A stretch of 64,000 nucleotides of DNA. Origin: Mucilaginibacter sp. UR6-1. GTDB lineage: Bacteria > Bacteroidota > Bacteroidia > Sphingobacteriales > Sphingobacteriaceae. The first letter of the stretch is position 1. Every line of letters starts with the position of its first letter. The position numbers and the translations under genes are program-made. Below the pieces are notes generated by a model. It did no database searches, was not told the origin of the DNA, and saw nothing but the letters and a program-made list of their open reading frames with translations. Of this stretch, positions 7,619 to 14,808 are shown piece by piece. The stretch covers positions 1,054,001 to 1,118,000 of the forward strand of contig NZ_JAJIWP010000002.1 in NCBI RefSeq assembly GCF_020880975.1, given 5' to 3'.

Positions 7619-8554
7619 ATGAAAAACATCGCCAGGAGAGTATTTGATATCGAAATAGAATCGCTTACGCATGTAGCCGGTTTGCTTGATGATGCTTTTG
7701 ACGATACAATTAGCACCATATTGCAAAGCAGTGGCAAAACCATTGTTACCGGCATAGGTAAATCGGGCCTTATAGGTAAAAAAATTGCCGCTACTCTGGC
7801 CAGCACCGGTACGCCGAGCTTTTATATGCACCCGGCGGAAGCTTTTCATGGCGATCTGGGTATGATCAGTGAGCACGATGTAGTGATCCTGATCTCATAC
7901 TCCGGCGAATCAGACGAGGTGTTGAAGCTCATACCATTCCTCAAATGGCATAATAATATTATTATCGGTATTACGGGTAACCCTGCATCAACCATCGCTA
8001 AAAACAGCCACCATCACCTAAATGTTAAAATAACGAGAGAAGCTTGTCCGCTTGAGTTGGCACCAACATCATCCACTACAGCCATGCTGGTAATGGGCGA
8101 TGCCCTGGCCATCGCGCTGATGGAAGCACGCGATTTTAAGCATGAGGATTTTGCCCGCTTTCATCCCGGCGGCAGCCTGGGGCGTAAGCTGCTCACCAGG
8201 GTTAAGGACATGATGCGTACCGATAACCTGCCTTATATTGATAAGGGAGCCTCTTTTACAGATCTGCTGATGCGTATGTCCGCCGGGCGTTTAGGCATGG
8301 TAATGGTTGGCAGCAGCGCTGGTATTGAAGGCATTGTTACCGATGGCGACCTGCGCCGTGCGCTGATAAAGAACAGCGATACCCATACCTTGAAAATAGC
8401 GGATATCATGACCACATCGCCCATTATTATCAGCAGTGATGAACTTATGAGCAATGCCGAGCAATTGATGATCGATAAAAAGATTACCACGGTTTTAGTA
8501 GGTGATGCCAAAAGCCGTACCATTGAAGGGGTATACCAAATATACAACCAGTAA
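7619..8554 (+). CDS. kdsD: KpsF/GutQ-type arabinose-5-phosphate isomerase
   Basis: 311 residues: an SIS sugar isomerase domain (about 35-180; motifs GIGKSGLIGKKIAATLASTGTPSFYMHPAEA, GDLGM, LISYSGESDE, LAPTSSTTAMLVMGDALA, FHPGGSLGR) and a C-terminal CBS pair (about 205-310). It converts ribulose 5-phosphate to arabinose 5-phosphate, the KdsA substrate. It follows kdsA by 71 bases on the same strand, giving a two-gene KDO supply unit; the pairing strengthens the assignment over the catabolic GutQ paralogue. The ATG at 7619 follows an AAGAAG stretch. Confidence 0.95.
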   Translation: MKNIARRVFDIEIESLTHVAGLLDDAFDDTISTILQSSGKTIVTGIGKSGLIGKKIAATLASTGTPSFYMHPAEAFHGDLGMISEHDVVILISYSGESDEVLKLIPFLKWHNNIIIGITGNPASTIAKNSHHHLNVKITREACPLELAPTSSTTAMLVMGDALAIALMEARDFKHEDFARFHPGGSLGRKLLTRVKDMMRTDNLPYIDKGASFTDLLMRMSAGRLGMVMVGSSAGIEGIVTDGDLRRALIKNSDTHTLKIADIMTTSPIIISSDELMSNAEQLMIDKKITTVLVGDAKSRTIEGVYQIYNQ

Positions 8555-8641
8555 AACAAAATATAAGCTACCCGTATTTATGGGTTAGTTAGTTTTTTAT
8601 TCAACCTGAATACTGTTATCGCAGTATAGCATTTTTTGTAA

Positions 8642-9964
8642 ATGACAGATACCGTTACTCCCGCATCCGTTTTTTCGCCGCCGCAAAAGGTACACATAGC
8701 AATTATTGGCCTGGGTTATGTAGGCTTGCCGCTGGCAGTGGAATTTGCCAAAAAATATCCGGTTTGGGGTTTTGATATAAGTGCCGAACGCATCAGTGAG
8801 CTGCGCCGCGGGCATGACCGTACGCTGGAGATAGCGCAGGATGAACTAACATCAGTACTTAACAGGCAGCAAGCCGGCTTGCAATTAACTTCAAAGCCGG
8901 AAGATATAAGGGCCTGCAATGTTTACATCGTCTCAGTACCCACACCAACTGACAGGCATAACCGCCCAGATCTCAGCCTGATTGAAAAAGCCAGCGAAAC
9001 TGTTGCCGGTGTGTTAAAGCAGGATGATGTGGTGATCTATGAATCAACCGTGTACCCCGGTGTAACCGAAGAGGTTTGCGTGCCGATACTTGAACGTGTA
9101 TCGGGCCTTAAATTTAATGAGGGCTTTTTTGCGGGATACTCGCCTGAGCGTATTAACCCGGGTGATAAGGTGCATACGCTTACCAATATCCTGAAGATAA
9201 CATCGGGCTCAACACCCGGTGCTGCTGATTTTATTGATGATTTGTACCGGAGTATTATAACAGCGGGTACACACAAAGCACCAAGCATTAAGGTAGCCGA
9301 GGCCAGCAAGGTAATAGAGAACGCGCAGCGCGATATCAACATCGCTTTTGTAAATGAGCTATCCAAAATTTTTAATTTGTTAGGGATAGACAGCAATGAT
9401 GTGCTGGAGGCTGCGGGCACTAAATGGAACTTTTTAAAGTTTAAACCCGGCCTGGTTGGCGGGCATTGCACCGGTGTTGACCCATATTACCTGGCCCAAA
9501 AAGCACAGGAGGTTGGCTATCATCCTGAAATAATACTGGCAGGCCGCAGGCTTAATGATGGCATGGGTACTTACGTAGCCCTTGAGGTGATAAAGCTAAT
9601 GGTAAAGAACAGCATCCCCGTAAAAAATGCCGATGTGCTGGTGTTAGGTTTTACTTTTAAAGAGAATTGCCCCGATGTACGTAACACCCGTGTAATAGAT
9701 ATTATAAAAGTGCTGGATGAGTTTGAAACCGCCTATGAAGTATATGACCCATGGGCTAACCCGGCAGAAGTTTCAGTTAAGTATGGTATAAAAACCATAG
9801 CCGACAGGCAGCAGTTAAAACATAAGTACGATGCCATAATTGTTGCTGTAGCCCACAACGAATTTTTAACGCTCGACTATACCAGCCTGAAAAGGAGTGA
9901 CAACTCGGTTTTGTATGATTTGAAGGGCTTGCTTAACCGGGATATTATAAGCGGCAGGTTATGA
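8642..9964 (+). CDS. tviB: UDP-N-acetyl-hexosamine 6-dehydrogenase, TviB/WbpO type
   Basis: 440 residues of the UDP-sugar dehydrogenase superfamily. It oxidises a UDP-HexNAc at C6 to the uronate, using two NAD per turnover. Visible: NAD site IAIIGLGYVGLPLAVEFAKK, VPTPTD, YESTVYPGVTEEVC, YSPERINPGD, catalytic Cys276 in GGHCTGVDPYYL, and GFTFKENCPDVRNTR in the C-terminal domain. The motif FDIS...RI.EL..G.DRTLE near the start separates TviB/WbpO/VipA enzymes from UDP-glucose dehydrogenase, but GlcNAc and GalNAc preference cannot be told apart here. With the neighbouring transferase it indicates surface polysaccharide synthesis. Confidence 0.9.
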   Translation: MTDTVTPASVFSPPQKVHIAIIGLGYVGLPLAVEFAKKYPVWGFDISAERISELRRGHDRTLEIAQDELTSVLNRQQAGLQLTSKPEDIRACNVYIVSVPTPTDRHNRPDLSLIEKASETVAGVLKQDDVVIYESTVYPGVTEEVCVPILERVSGLKFNEGFFAGYSPERINPGDKVHTLTNILKITSGSTPGAADFIDDLYRSIITAGTHKAPSIKVAEASKVIENAQRDINIAFVNELSKIFNLLGIDSNDVLEAAGTKWNFLKFKPGLVGGHCTGVDPYYLAQKAQEVGYHPEIILAGRRLNDGMGTYVALEVIKLMVKNSIPVKNADVLVLGFTFKENCPDVRNTRVIDIIKVLDEFETAYEVYDPWANPAEVSVKYGIKTIADRQQLKHKYDAIIVAVAHNEFLTLDYTSLKRSDNSVLYDLKGLLNRDIISGRL

Positions 9965-10226
9965 TAATTTAACACGGTTGGTATATTATTTAATAAATAA
10001 TTATATTTAATGTTAAATTTATTTCAGACCATTGAATGCGAATTTTGATTAAATATTAATTAAACATTGTGCCTTTGGTGATAAGGTTAATTTATACGAT
10101 TTTATTAGCATGAGAATTTAATTTTCTTAATTTTGTTCGCATCAGGGCTGAAAATTCATAATATTAGTCTTTAAAATTTAAAAACTTAATAATTTTTAGC
10201 TGTCTAATTTACAGTTATCCGTTTCT
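9965..10226. other. AT-rich intergenic leader before the glycosyl-phosphate transferase gene
   Basis: 262 bases of very AT-rich DNA with short self-complementary stretches (for example ATTATTTAATAAATAAT near 9985). No complete gene or clear -7 box was found. It probably contains the promoter of the downstream gene. Confidence 0.4.
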
Positions 10227-11630
10227 ATGATTCATAGGTATACTACTTTTATTAAGGCTATCAACCTAACTATTGATTATATTATATTAAATCTGAGCAT
10301 GGTGATAGCTTATCTAATTGAGGATAAGTCATACATCTCCTGGATCAGTAATAAAAACTACTTGCCTATAGTGCTGGTGTTTAACCTGATATGGCTTCTA
10401 TCAGCCAATATTACCGGCCTGTATGAGCATGTGCTGAATAAGGATTCAATACGCACTTACCGGGGGCTTATAAAAACTTATTTTTTATTTGTAAGCTTTA
10501 TTTGCTTTACCATTATCATACTTATTGGTACTAAAGCCTACTTCATCACCCGCGAATATCTATTCTATTCGCTCGCTTTGTTTGGCTTTTTGCTTGGCTT
10601 TTGGAAGCTCATATTTTTGAGTATTCGCCGTAGCGACAGGGCTTTGCTGCTTGATTCGCGCAGCGCTATAATTATTGGTGCCGGCCGTATTGGTAATGAT
10701 CTGGCAAACTTTTTTAATACCAACCCAAGCCGCGGTTACCGTGTAGTGGGCTTTTTTGATGATAACCCCAATAAACTGCGTGACGAAGCGCTGTATCTGG
10801 GGAGTACCAACGATTCTATCAACTACGCGATAAGCAACCGGGTTGATGAGATATTTTGTACACTGCCAAGTACCGAAGCGCAAAAGATTGAAAGGCTGAT
10901 GCTGGAGGCTGATAAAAACCTTATCCGCTTTAAATTCATTCCTGATTATTATGATTACGGTATTAAACCTACGCTGATACAAAGCTTCGGGCATATCCCG
11001 GTAATATCCATCAGGCCGGAGCCTTTGGAGAACATACTGAACCGGGCTATCAAACGTTTTTTTGACATTGGTTTCTCGCTGTTCATCATCTTGTTTGTGT
11101 TTAGCTGGCTGTTCCCAATACTGGCCATCATTATCAAAATGCAATCAAAGGGGCCGGTATTTTTTGTACAGGCACGTTCAGGGCGTGATAATAAATCATT
11201 CAACTGCTACAAATTCCGTAGTATGAAGGTGAACAATGATTCGGATAAGCGTCAGGCCACCAAGGATGATGACCGCATCACCAAAATCGGTAAGTTTATG
11301 CGTAAAACCAGTTTGGATGAGCTGCCGCAATTTTTTAACGTGCTGATCGGCAACATGTCTGTAGTAGGGCCACGCCCGCACATGTTAAAGCATACTGAAG
11401 AGTATTCAGAACTGATAGACCGCTTTATGGTGCGCCACTTTTTAAAACCCGGTATTACCGGCTGGGCCCAGGTACGAGGCCTGCGTGGCGAAACCAAAAC
11501 TACCGAAGATATGATGGCCCGTGTTGAGGCTGACGTATGGTACCTTGAAAACTGGTCGTTTTTGCTTGATCTGAAGATCATCTTCCTTACCTTTTGGAAT
11601 GCGGTAAGGGGTGAGGAGAATGCTTATTAA
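10227..11630 (+). CDS. Undecaprenyl-phosphate sugar phosphotransferase (polyprenyl glycosylphosphotransferase, WcaJ-like)
   Basis: 467 residues. It would start a surface polysaccharide by moving a sugar phosphate from a UDP-sugar to undecaprenyl phosphate. Four N-terminal membrane helices (about 10-130), a CoA-binding-like Rossmann part (IIGAGRIGNDLANFF, about 147-160), a fifth hydrophobic segment (about 280-310), and the C-terminal catalytic domain with GPVFFVQARSGRDNKSFNCYKFRSM, KTSLDELPQFFNVLIGNMSVVGPRPHM and KPGITGWAQVRGLRGET are all seen. Full length for the family. The substrate sugar is unknown. It follows the tviB-like gene; no other glycosyltransferases are within the window. Confidence 0.92.
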   Translation: MIHRYTTFIKAINLTIDYIILNLSMVIAYLIEDKSYISWISNKNYLPIVLVFNLIWLLSANITGLYEHVLNKDSIRTYRGLIKTYFLFVSFICFTIIILIGTKAYFITREYLFYSLALFGFLLGFWKLIFLSIRRSDRALLLDSRSAIIIGAGRIGNDLANFFNTNPSRGYRVVGFFDDNPNKLRDEALYLGSTNDSINYAISNRVDEIFCTLPSTEAQKIERLMLEADKNLIRFKFIPDYYDYGIKPTLIQSFGHIPVISIRPEPLENILNRAIKRFFDIGFSLFIILFVFSWLFPILAIIIKMQSKGPVFFVQARSGRDNKSFNCYKFRSMKVNNDSDKRQATKDDDRITKIGKFMRKTSLDELPQFFNVLIGNMSVVGPRPHMLKHTEEYSELIDRFMVRHFLKPGITGWAQVRGLRGETKTTEDMMARVEADVWYLENWSFLLDLKIIFLTFWNAVRGEENAY

Positions 11631-11666
11631 ATTCATATAAAAAATAATAGCAAGATAATTAGTCAC

Positions 11667-11703
11667 TTACCTATTATTAAAATTGTATTTTAATAATAGG
11701 TAA
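11667..11703. repeat. 16-bp perfect inverted repeat between the transferase gene and tRNA-Leu
   Basis: TTACCTATTATTAAAA (11667-11682) is matched by TTTTAATAATAGGTAA (11688-11703) around a 5-base loop. It ends eight bases before the tRNA -7 box. It may end transcription of the upstream gene, or be an operator over the tRNA promoter. Confidence 0.75.
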
Positions 11704-11710
11704 ATAACGC

Positions 11711-11718
11711 TATCTTTG
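11711..11718 (+). promoter_or_regulatory. -7 promoter box of tRNA-Leu
   Basis: TATCTTTG fits TAnnTTTG and ends 20 bases before the tRNA 5' end. A TTG at 11683-11685 is 25 bases upstream, rather far for a -33 element. Confidence 0.5.
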
Positions 11719-11738
11719 CAGCCTGTAAAAATCCTAAT

Positions 11739-11820
11739 GCGGAAGTGGCGTAATTGGTAGCCGCACCAGACTTAGGATCTGGCGCCGCGAGGCGTGGGGG
11801 TTCGAGTCCCTTCTTCCGCA
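11739..11820 (+). tRNA. tRNA-Leu (anticodon TAG)
   Basis: Acceptor GCGGAAG pairs with CTTCCGC before discriminator A at 11820. The anticodon arm CCAGA-CTTAGGA-TCTGG gives anticodon TAG, the T arm carries GTTCGAGTC, and the long variable arm (CGCCGCGAGGCGTG region) is the class II feature expected for leucine. CCA is not encoded. 82 bases. Confidence 0.96.
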
Positions 11821-11830
11821 CAGCAAAAGT

Positions 11831-11867
11831 AAAAGCCTTCAAAGTCATTGATTTTGGAGGCTTTTTT
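11831..11867 (+). terminator. Intrinsic terminator after tRNA-Leu
   Basis: AAAAGCCTTCAAA (11831-11843) pairs with TTTGGAGGCTTTT (11853-11865) with one G-U pair and an 8-9 base loop, followed by a T-run. It lies just after the tRNA. Confidence 0.8.
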
Positions 11868-12065
11868 GTTTCGATAATATATCAAAAAATCAGAGGTTTA
11901 ATTCTAATGCTTCCGACTACTAACTTTTTAAAGTGCTACCTTAACTATAGCTTTTCTCAAATATTCGTCTATCGTTATTTTGGCCATACCAAACATAAGT
12001 TTTAAGATTATTTACACGTTCTTACTCAACAATTATGTAAAGATTAACGCTGCGTACATTCTTTG

Positions 12066-12073
12066 TACCTTTG
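12066..12073 (+). promoter_or_regulatory. -7 promoter box of the first crp/fnr gene
   Basis: TACCTTTG matches TAnnTTTG. It would place the transcript start near 12080, which excludes the in-frame ATG at 12075 and favours the ATG at 12108. Confidence 0.5.
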
Positions 12074-12107
12074 AATGTTGTTTAAATTAGTTTCCCTGTA
12101 TAATTAC

Positions 12108-12689
12108 ATGCACGAGCCTCTTATAACTTATATTAATCAATATATTTCTTCGCCACTTACGAGTGAAGAAGAAAAATTGATTACCACTGCTTTTCAACCT
12201 AAAAGATTACGCAAAAAACAATACTTTTTACAGGCAGGAGAGGTGTGTAAGAATACGGGGTTTATTACAAAAGGCGCCATGCGGCAATATACCGTAGATG
12301 ATAAAGGAGTTGAGCATATTGTACACCTCTATATAGAGAATTACTGGGCAACCGACCGTGAAAGTTCCATAATGCTAACACCTTCAAGATATAATATTGA
12401 TGCCTGGGAAGATACCGAGCTGCTCGTTATTTCAAGAGCAAACATATTGGATTTAATGAATAAAATACCGGCCTTGGTAGAAATGATTCGTTTAATGGAT
12501 GAAAGATACGCCATTGCCAATAACAGAAGATTAAGCTCTGCCATCAGCAATACGGCAGAAAAACGCTATGAGGAATTTGCACAAAACCATCCCCAGTTTA
12601 ATCTGCGATTTCCACAACACATTATTGCTTCTTATCTGGGAGTTACCAAAGAAACTTTAAGCAGAATAAGAAAGCAACCGCTAAAATAA
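12108..12689 (+). CDS. Crp/Fnr family transcriptional regulator (first copy)
   Basis: 193 residues from the ATG at 12108. A cyclic-nucleotide-binding-like jelly roll (about 20-125; KKQYFLQAGEVCKNTGFITKGAMRQY) is followed by a helix-turn-helix ending in PQHIIASYLGVTKETLSRIRKQ. The cNMP phosphate-binding signature is not conserved and no Fnr cysteines are present, so the signal is unknown. It is a paralogue of the regulator at 34473-35054: identical length and a nearly identical recognition helix. A terminator follows, then a 19-base motif shared with the second locus and an NTF2-like gene that is a likely target. Confidence 0.9.
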   Translation: MHEPLITYINQYISSPLTSEEEKLITTAFQPKRLRKKQYFLQAGEVCKNTGFITKGAMRQYTVDDKGVEHIVHLYIENYWATDRESSIMLTPSRYNIDAWEDTELLVISRANILDLMNKIPALVEMIRLMDERYAIANNRRLSSAISNTAEKRYEEFAQNHPQFNLRFPQHIIASYLGVTKETLSRIRKQPLK

Positions 12690-12715
12690 AGTTAGGTTTA
12701 AAGTATTATTCACGC

Positions 12716-12746
12716 AAAGCGTTAACAAATATCAACGCTTTTTTTT
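12716..12746 (+). terminator. Intrinsic terminator after the first crp/fnr gene
   Basis: AAAGCGTT (12716-12723) and AACGCTTT (12734-12741) form an 8-bp stem with a 10-base loop, ending in a run of eight T. Confidence 0.8.
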
Positions 12747-12780
12747 ATCATTTCTCATCGTTACAGGCTTAGGTGTAATG

Positions 12781-12799
12781 CAATTTTGTATTGTTAAAT
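12781..12799 (+). promoter_or_regulatory. 19-base motif shared with the second crp/fnr locus (putative Crp/Fnr site and promoter)
   Basis: CAATTTTGTATTGTTAAAT is identical to 35099-35117. Both copies lie between a Crp/Fnr gene and the next gene on the same strand. Inside is the inverted repeat CAAT-N5-ATTG, a plausible dyad for a Crp/Fnr dimer. The match of recognition helices in the two regulators supports a common site; this is inference. Confidence 0.55.
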
Positions 12800-12830
12800 C
12801 AATTAAGAAATAACAATAAAAATTAAAGAA

Positions 12831-13268
12831 ATGAGTAATACAAATTTTAACAACAGTCCTTCTACAGAACTTCTCCGCAAAAGTTTAGATACCTTTTTAG
12901 CCAAAGACATGAAAGGTTGGACTGAGTTATGTGCAGATGATGTGGTGGCTGAATTTCCTTTTGCGCCTGAAGGTTCACAGGCACGATTTGAAGGTCGTGA
13001 AGCATTGTATGCATACCTTAAAGATTATCCAAGCTATATTGACATAAAATCTCTGCCTACATTGAAAATTTATGGCACGGATGACGCTAACGTAGCTGTA
13101 GCTGAATGGAGTGCATCTGGCGTTGTTATAGGCAATGGTAACCCTTATGATATGAGCTATGCCACTTTCGTCACGTTTCGTGATGGCTTGATTGTAAACT
13201 ACAGGGAATACTGGAACCCACAAGCTTTTCAGAAAGCCATGAGTGGCGGAAGCTTTGCTACAGAATAA
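12831..13268 (+). CDS. SnoaL-like / NTF2-family protein
   Basis: 145 residues with the NTF2-like cone-fold pattern: helical start LLRKSLDTFLAKDMKGWTELCADDVVAEFPFAPEG, then RFEGREALYAYLKDYP and a beta-rich end with FVTFRDGLIVNYREYWNPQAF. The closing (D)G.I..YREYWNP is typical of SnoaL/ketosteroid-isomerase-like proteins of the kind often placed next to oxidoreductases. Substrate unknown. No signal peptide. It follows the first Crp/Fnr gene and its shared motif, and precedes the TetR operator. Confidence 0.82.
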   Translation: MSNTNFNNSPSTELLRKSLDTFLAKDMKGWTELCADDVVAEFPFAPEGSQARFEGREALYAYLKDYPSYIDIKSLPTLKIYGTDDANVAVAEWSASGVVIGNGNPYDMSYATFVTFRDGLIVNYREYWNPQAFQKAMSGGSFATE

Positions 13269-13301
13269 CGTCGGCAGGTAAATAAAATACATAAATTGTG
13301 A

Positions 13302-13349
13302 AAAAATATACTAAAAAGTTTATTTAAATAAACTTTTTAGTATATTTTT
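13302..13349. promoter_or_regulatory. 48-bp perfect palindrome, double TetR operator
   Basis: Every base from 13302 to 13325 pairs with 13349 to 13326. Each half contains TATACTAAAAAGTTTA, which resembles the 16-base site at 13978-13993 in 14 of 16 positions. The right end overlaps a -7 box (TATTTTTG, 13343-13350) for the tetR gene, so binding would block its own promoter. Confidence 0.8.
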
Positions 13350-13350
13350 G
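13343..13350 (+). promoter_or_regulatory. -7 promoter box of tetR
   Basis: TATTTTTG matches TAnnTTTG and lies 20 bases before the tetR ATG, overlapping the operator palindrome. No TTG is evident in the -33 area. Confidence 0.45.
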
Positions 13351-13369
13351 TTGCGTTAAGTTTATTGAT

Positions 13370-13960
13370 ATGATTACTAAAGCCGAAAGAACAAAGCAAT
13401 TCATTCTTGAAACAGCAGCGCCTATCTTTAATCAGAAAGGAATATCGGGTGCTAATATAGATGATGTACTTGCGGCCACAAAATTAACTAAAGGATGCCT
13501 TTACGGTCATTTTGAAGGAAAGGAAGACTTGGCGCTGCAGGTTGTTGACCAAATGCTAAATAGTAACAGAGAAAAAATGTTGCTCACTATCAGCAAGGGT
13601 AAAACAGCAAAGGCTAAAGTATTTGCTTTTCTTGATTTTTATAAAGACCCTTTGAATACTTACCTTAAAGGCGGATGCCCTGTATTTAATATTGCTGTGG
13701 AATCAGATGATAACTTCCCGGTGATAAAGGAGAAGATAGCGGATGTAATTCGCCATGGGCAGGAAATATTTGTTAGCGTTTTGAATCAGGGCATAGAGAA
13801 TGGTGAATTTTCTGACAAACTTGATCCTGCTGTTTACGCTTTTAAGGCAGTAGCGGCCGTTGAAGGTGCTGTAGTGATGTGCAGGGCCATGAATACAGCA
13901 AAGCCTATGGCAAGTTTGCTCAAGAGTCTCAAATTGGAATTAGAGGGCTATGCGCTCTGA
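13370..13960 (+). CDS. TetR/AcrR family transcriptional repressor
   Basis: 196 residues. The N-terminal HTH (about 8-55) has ILETAAPIFNQKGISGANIDDVLAATKLTKGCLYGHFEGKEDLALQVV, which is the standard TetR pattern with the YxHFxxKEDL signature. The C-terminal ligand domain (about 80-190) contains GGCPVFNIAVE, seen in TetR_C regulators of the YxaF/AcrR kind that often control quinone- or aldehyde-responsive enzymes. It most likely represses itself and the SDR-MDR pair downstream through the sites at 13302-13349 and 13978-13993. The inducer is unknown. Confidence 0.92.
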   Translation: MITKAERTKQFILETAAPIFNQKGISGANIDDVLAATKLTKGCLYGHFEGKEDLALQVVDQMLNSNREKMLLTISKGKTAKAKVFAFLDFYKDPLNTYLKGGCPVFNIAVESDDNFPVIKEKIADVIRHGQEIFVSVLNQGIENGEFSDKLDPAVYAFKAVAAVEGAVVMCRAMNTAKPMASLLKSLKLELEGYAL

Positions 13961-13977
13961 TTTTTTTTAACATAAAA

Positions 13978-13993
13978 TATACTAAAAAGTATA
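13978..13993. promoter_or_regulatory. Second TetR operator before the SDR gene
   Basis: TATACTAAAAAGTATA is an inverted repeat (arms TATACT and AGTATA around AAAA) and shares its core ACTAAAAAGT with both halves of the large palindrome. It is 10 bases before the SDR start. Confidence 0.7.
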
Positions 13994-14002
13994 AAATAAA
14001 CT

Positions 14003-14770
14003 ATGGAATTAAAAGGAAAAACGGTATTGATCACAGGTGGTGCATCGGGTATCGGGCTGGAAGCAGCAAAACAATTTTTAGCTAACGGAGCCAGTGTGAT
14101 TATTACAGGCAGGAGCCAGGCAAAATTAGATGAGGCAAAGAAGCTTTACCCGGCAATTACGGCCATTAAAAGTGATGTATCAGATGCCGGCGATGCTCAA
14201 AACCTTTTTAACCAGGTACAGCAATTGGGAGGTATAGACATATTATATAATAACGCAGGGGTGTTAACTGACCCGGTTAATCTTGGAATAGCCAATGAAA
14301 GGCATTTTGAGGACGCGGCTTATGAAATGAACGTTAACTACCTGGGGGTAATAAGGCTTAATAACCTGTTTATTGATATGCTTAAATCAAGGAAAGAAAG
14401 CGCGATCATCAATACCACATCCATACTCAGCTATGTACCTGCATTGCTTGAAGCAACTTATTCAGCATCAAAAGTAGCTTTGCAGTTCTACACCAAAGCA
14501 TTAAGAAAGCATCTGCAAATTTTGCACAGTAACCTCAAAATATTTGAACTGTTGCCCCCTGTTGTGGCCACAGAAATGACTGCTGACAGGAGCGACAAAA
14601 AAATGACTTCGGAAGATTTGGTGAAAGCACTTATTGCAGGTTTAAAAAAAGATAAATTTACTATCCGGGTTGGCGATACAAAAGCGCTTTATATAATGAA
14701 CCGGCTTTTTCCAAATGTGGCTTTTGGATTAGTCAATCCTGAAAAAAGTTACCAGGTATTAATATCATAG
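14003..14770 (+). CDS. SDR family oxidoreductase (DltE/YciK-like)
   Basis: 255 residues, classical short-chain dehydrogenase. NADP/NAD site TGGASGIGLEAAKQF (Gly-rich, about 11-25), NNAG at about 87-90, catalytic Ser in INTTSILSY and YSASK with the catalytic Tyr and Lys near 152-156. The coenzyme loop ITGRSQAKLDEA suggests NADP through the Arg after strand 2. Substrate unknown. It is the first structural gene after tetR and is followed by an MDR enzyme, so both probably answer the same small-molecule or redox signal. Confidence 0.92.
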   Translation: MELKGKTVLITGGASGIGLEAAKQFLANGASVIITGRSQAKLDEAKKLYPAITAIKSDVSDAGDAQNLFNQVQQLGGIDILYNNAGVLTDPVNLGIANERHFEDAAYEMNVNYLGVIRLNNLFIDMLKSRKESAIINTTSILSYVPALLEATYSASKVALQFYTKALRKHLQILHSNLKIFELLPPVVATEMTADRSDKKMTSEDLVKALIAGLKKDKFTIRVGDTKALYIMNRLFPNVAFGLVNPEKSYQVLIS

Positions 14771-14808
14771 AAATCCTTCCAATCCTAAAAAAAATAAAAA
14801 AAAAGATC

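Noticed and set aside
11754..12005. 83-residue open frame starting inside the tRNA-Leu
   Set aside because: It overlaps the tRNA and its terminator and has no recognisable protein features.
13302..13349. The palindrome as only a terminator of the NTF2-like gene
   Set aside because: It has an AT-only stem with little stability, contains the site repeated before the SDR gene, and overlaps the tetR -7 box; an operator role explains it better, although termination is not excluded.
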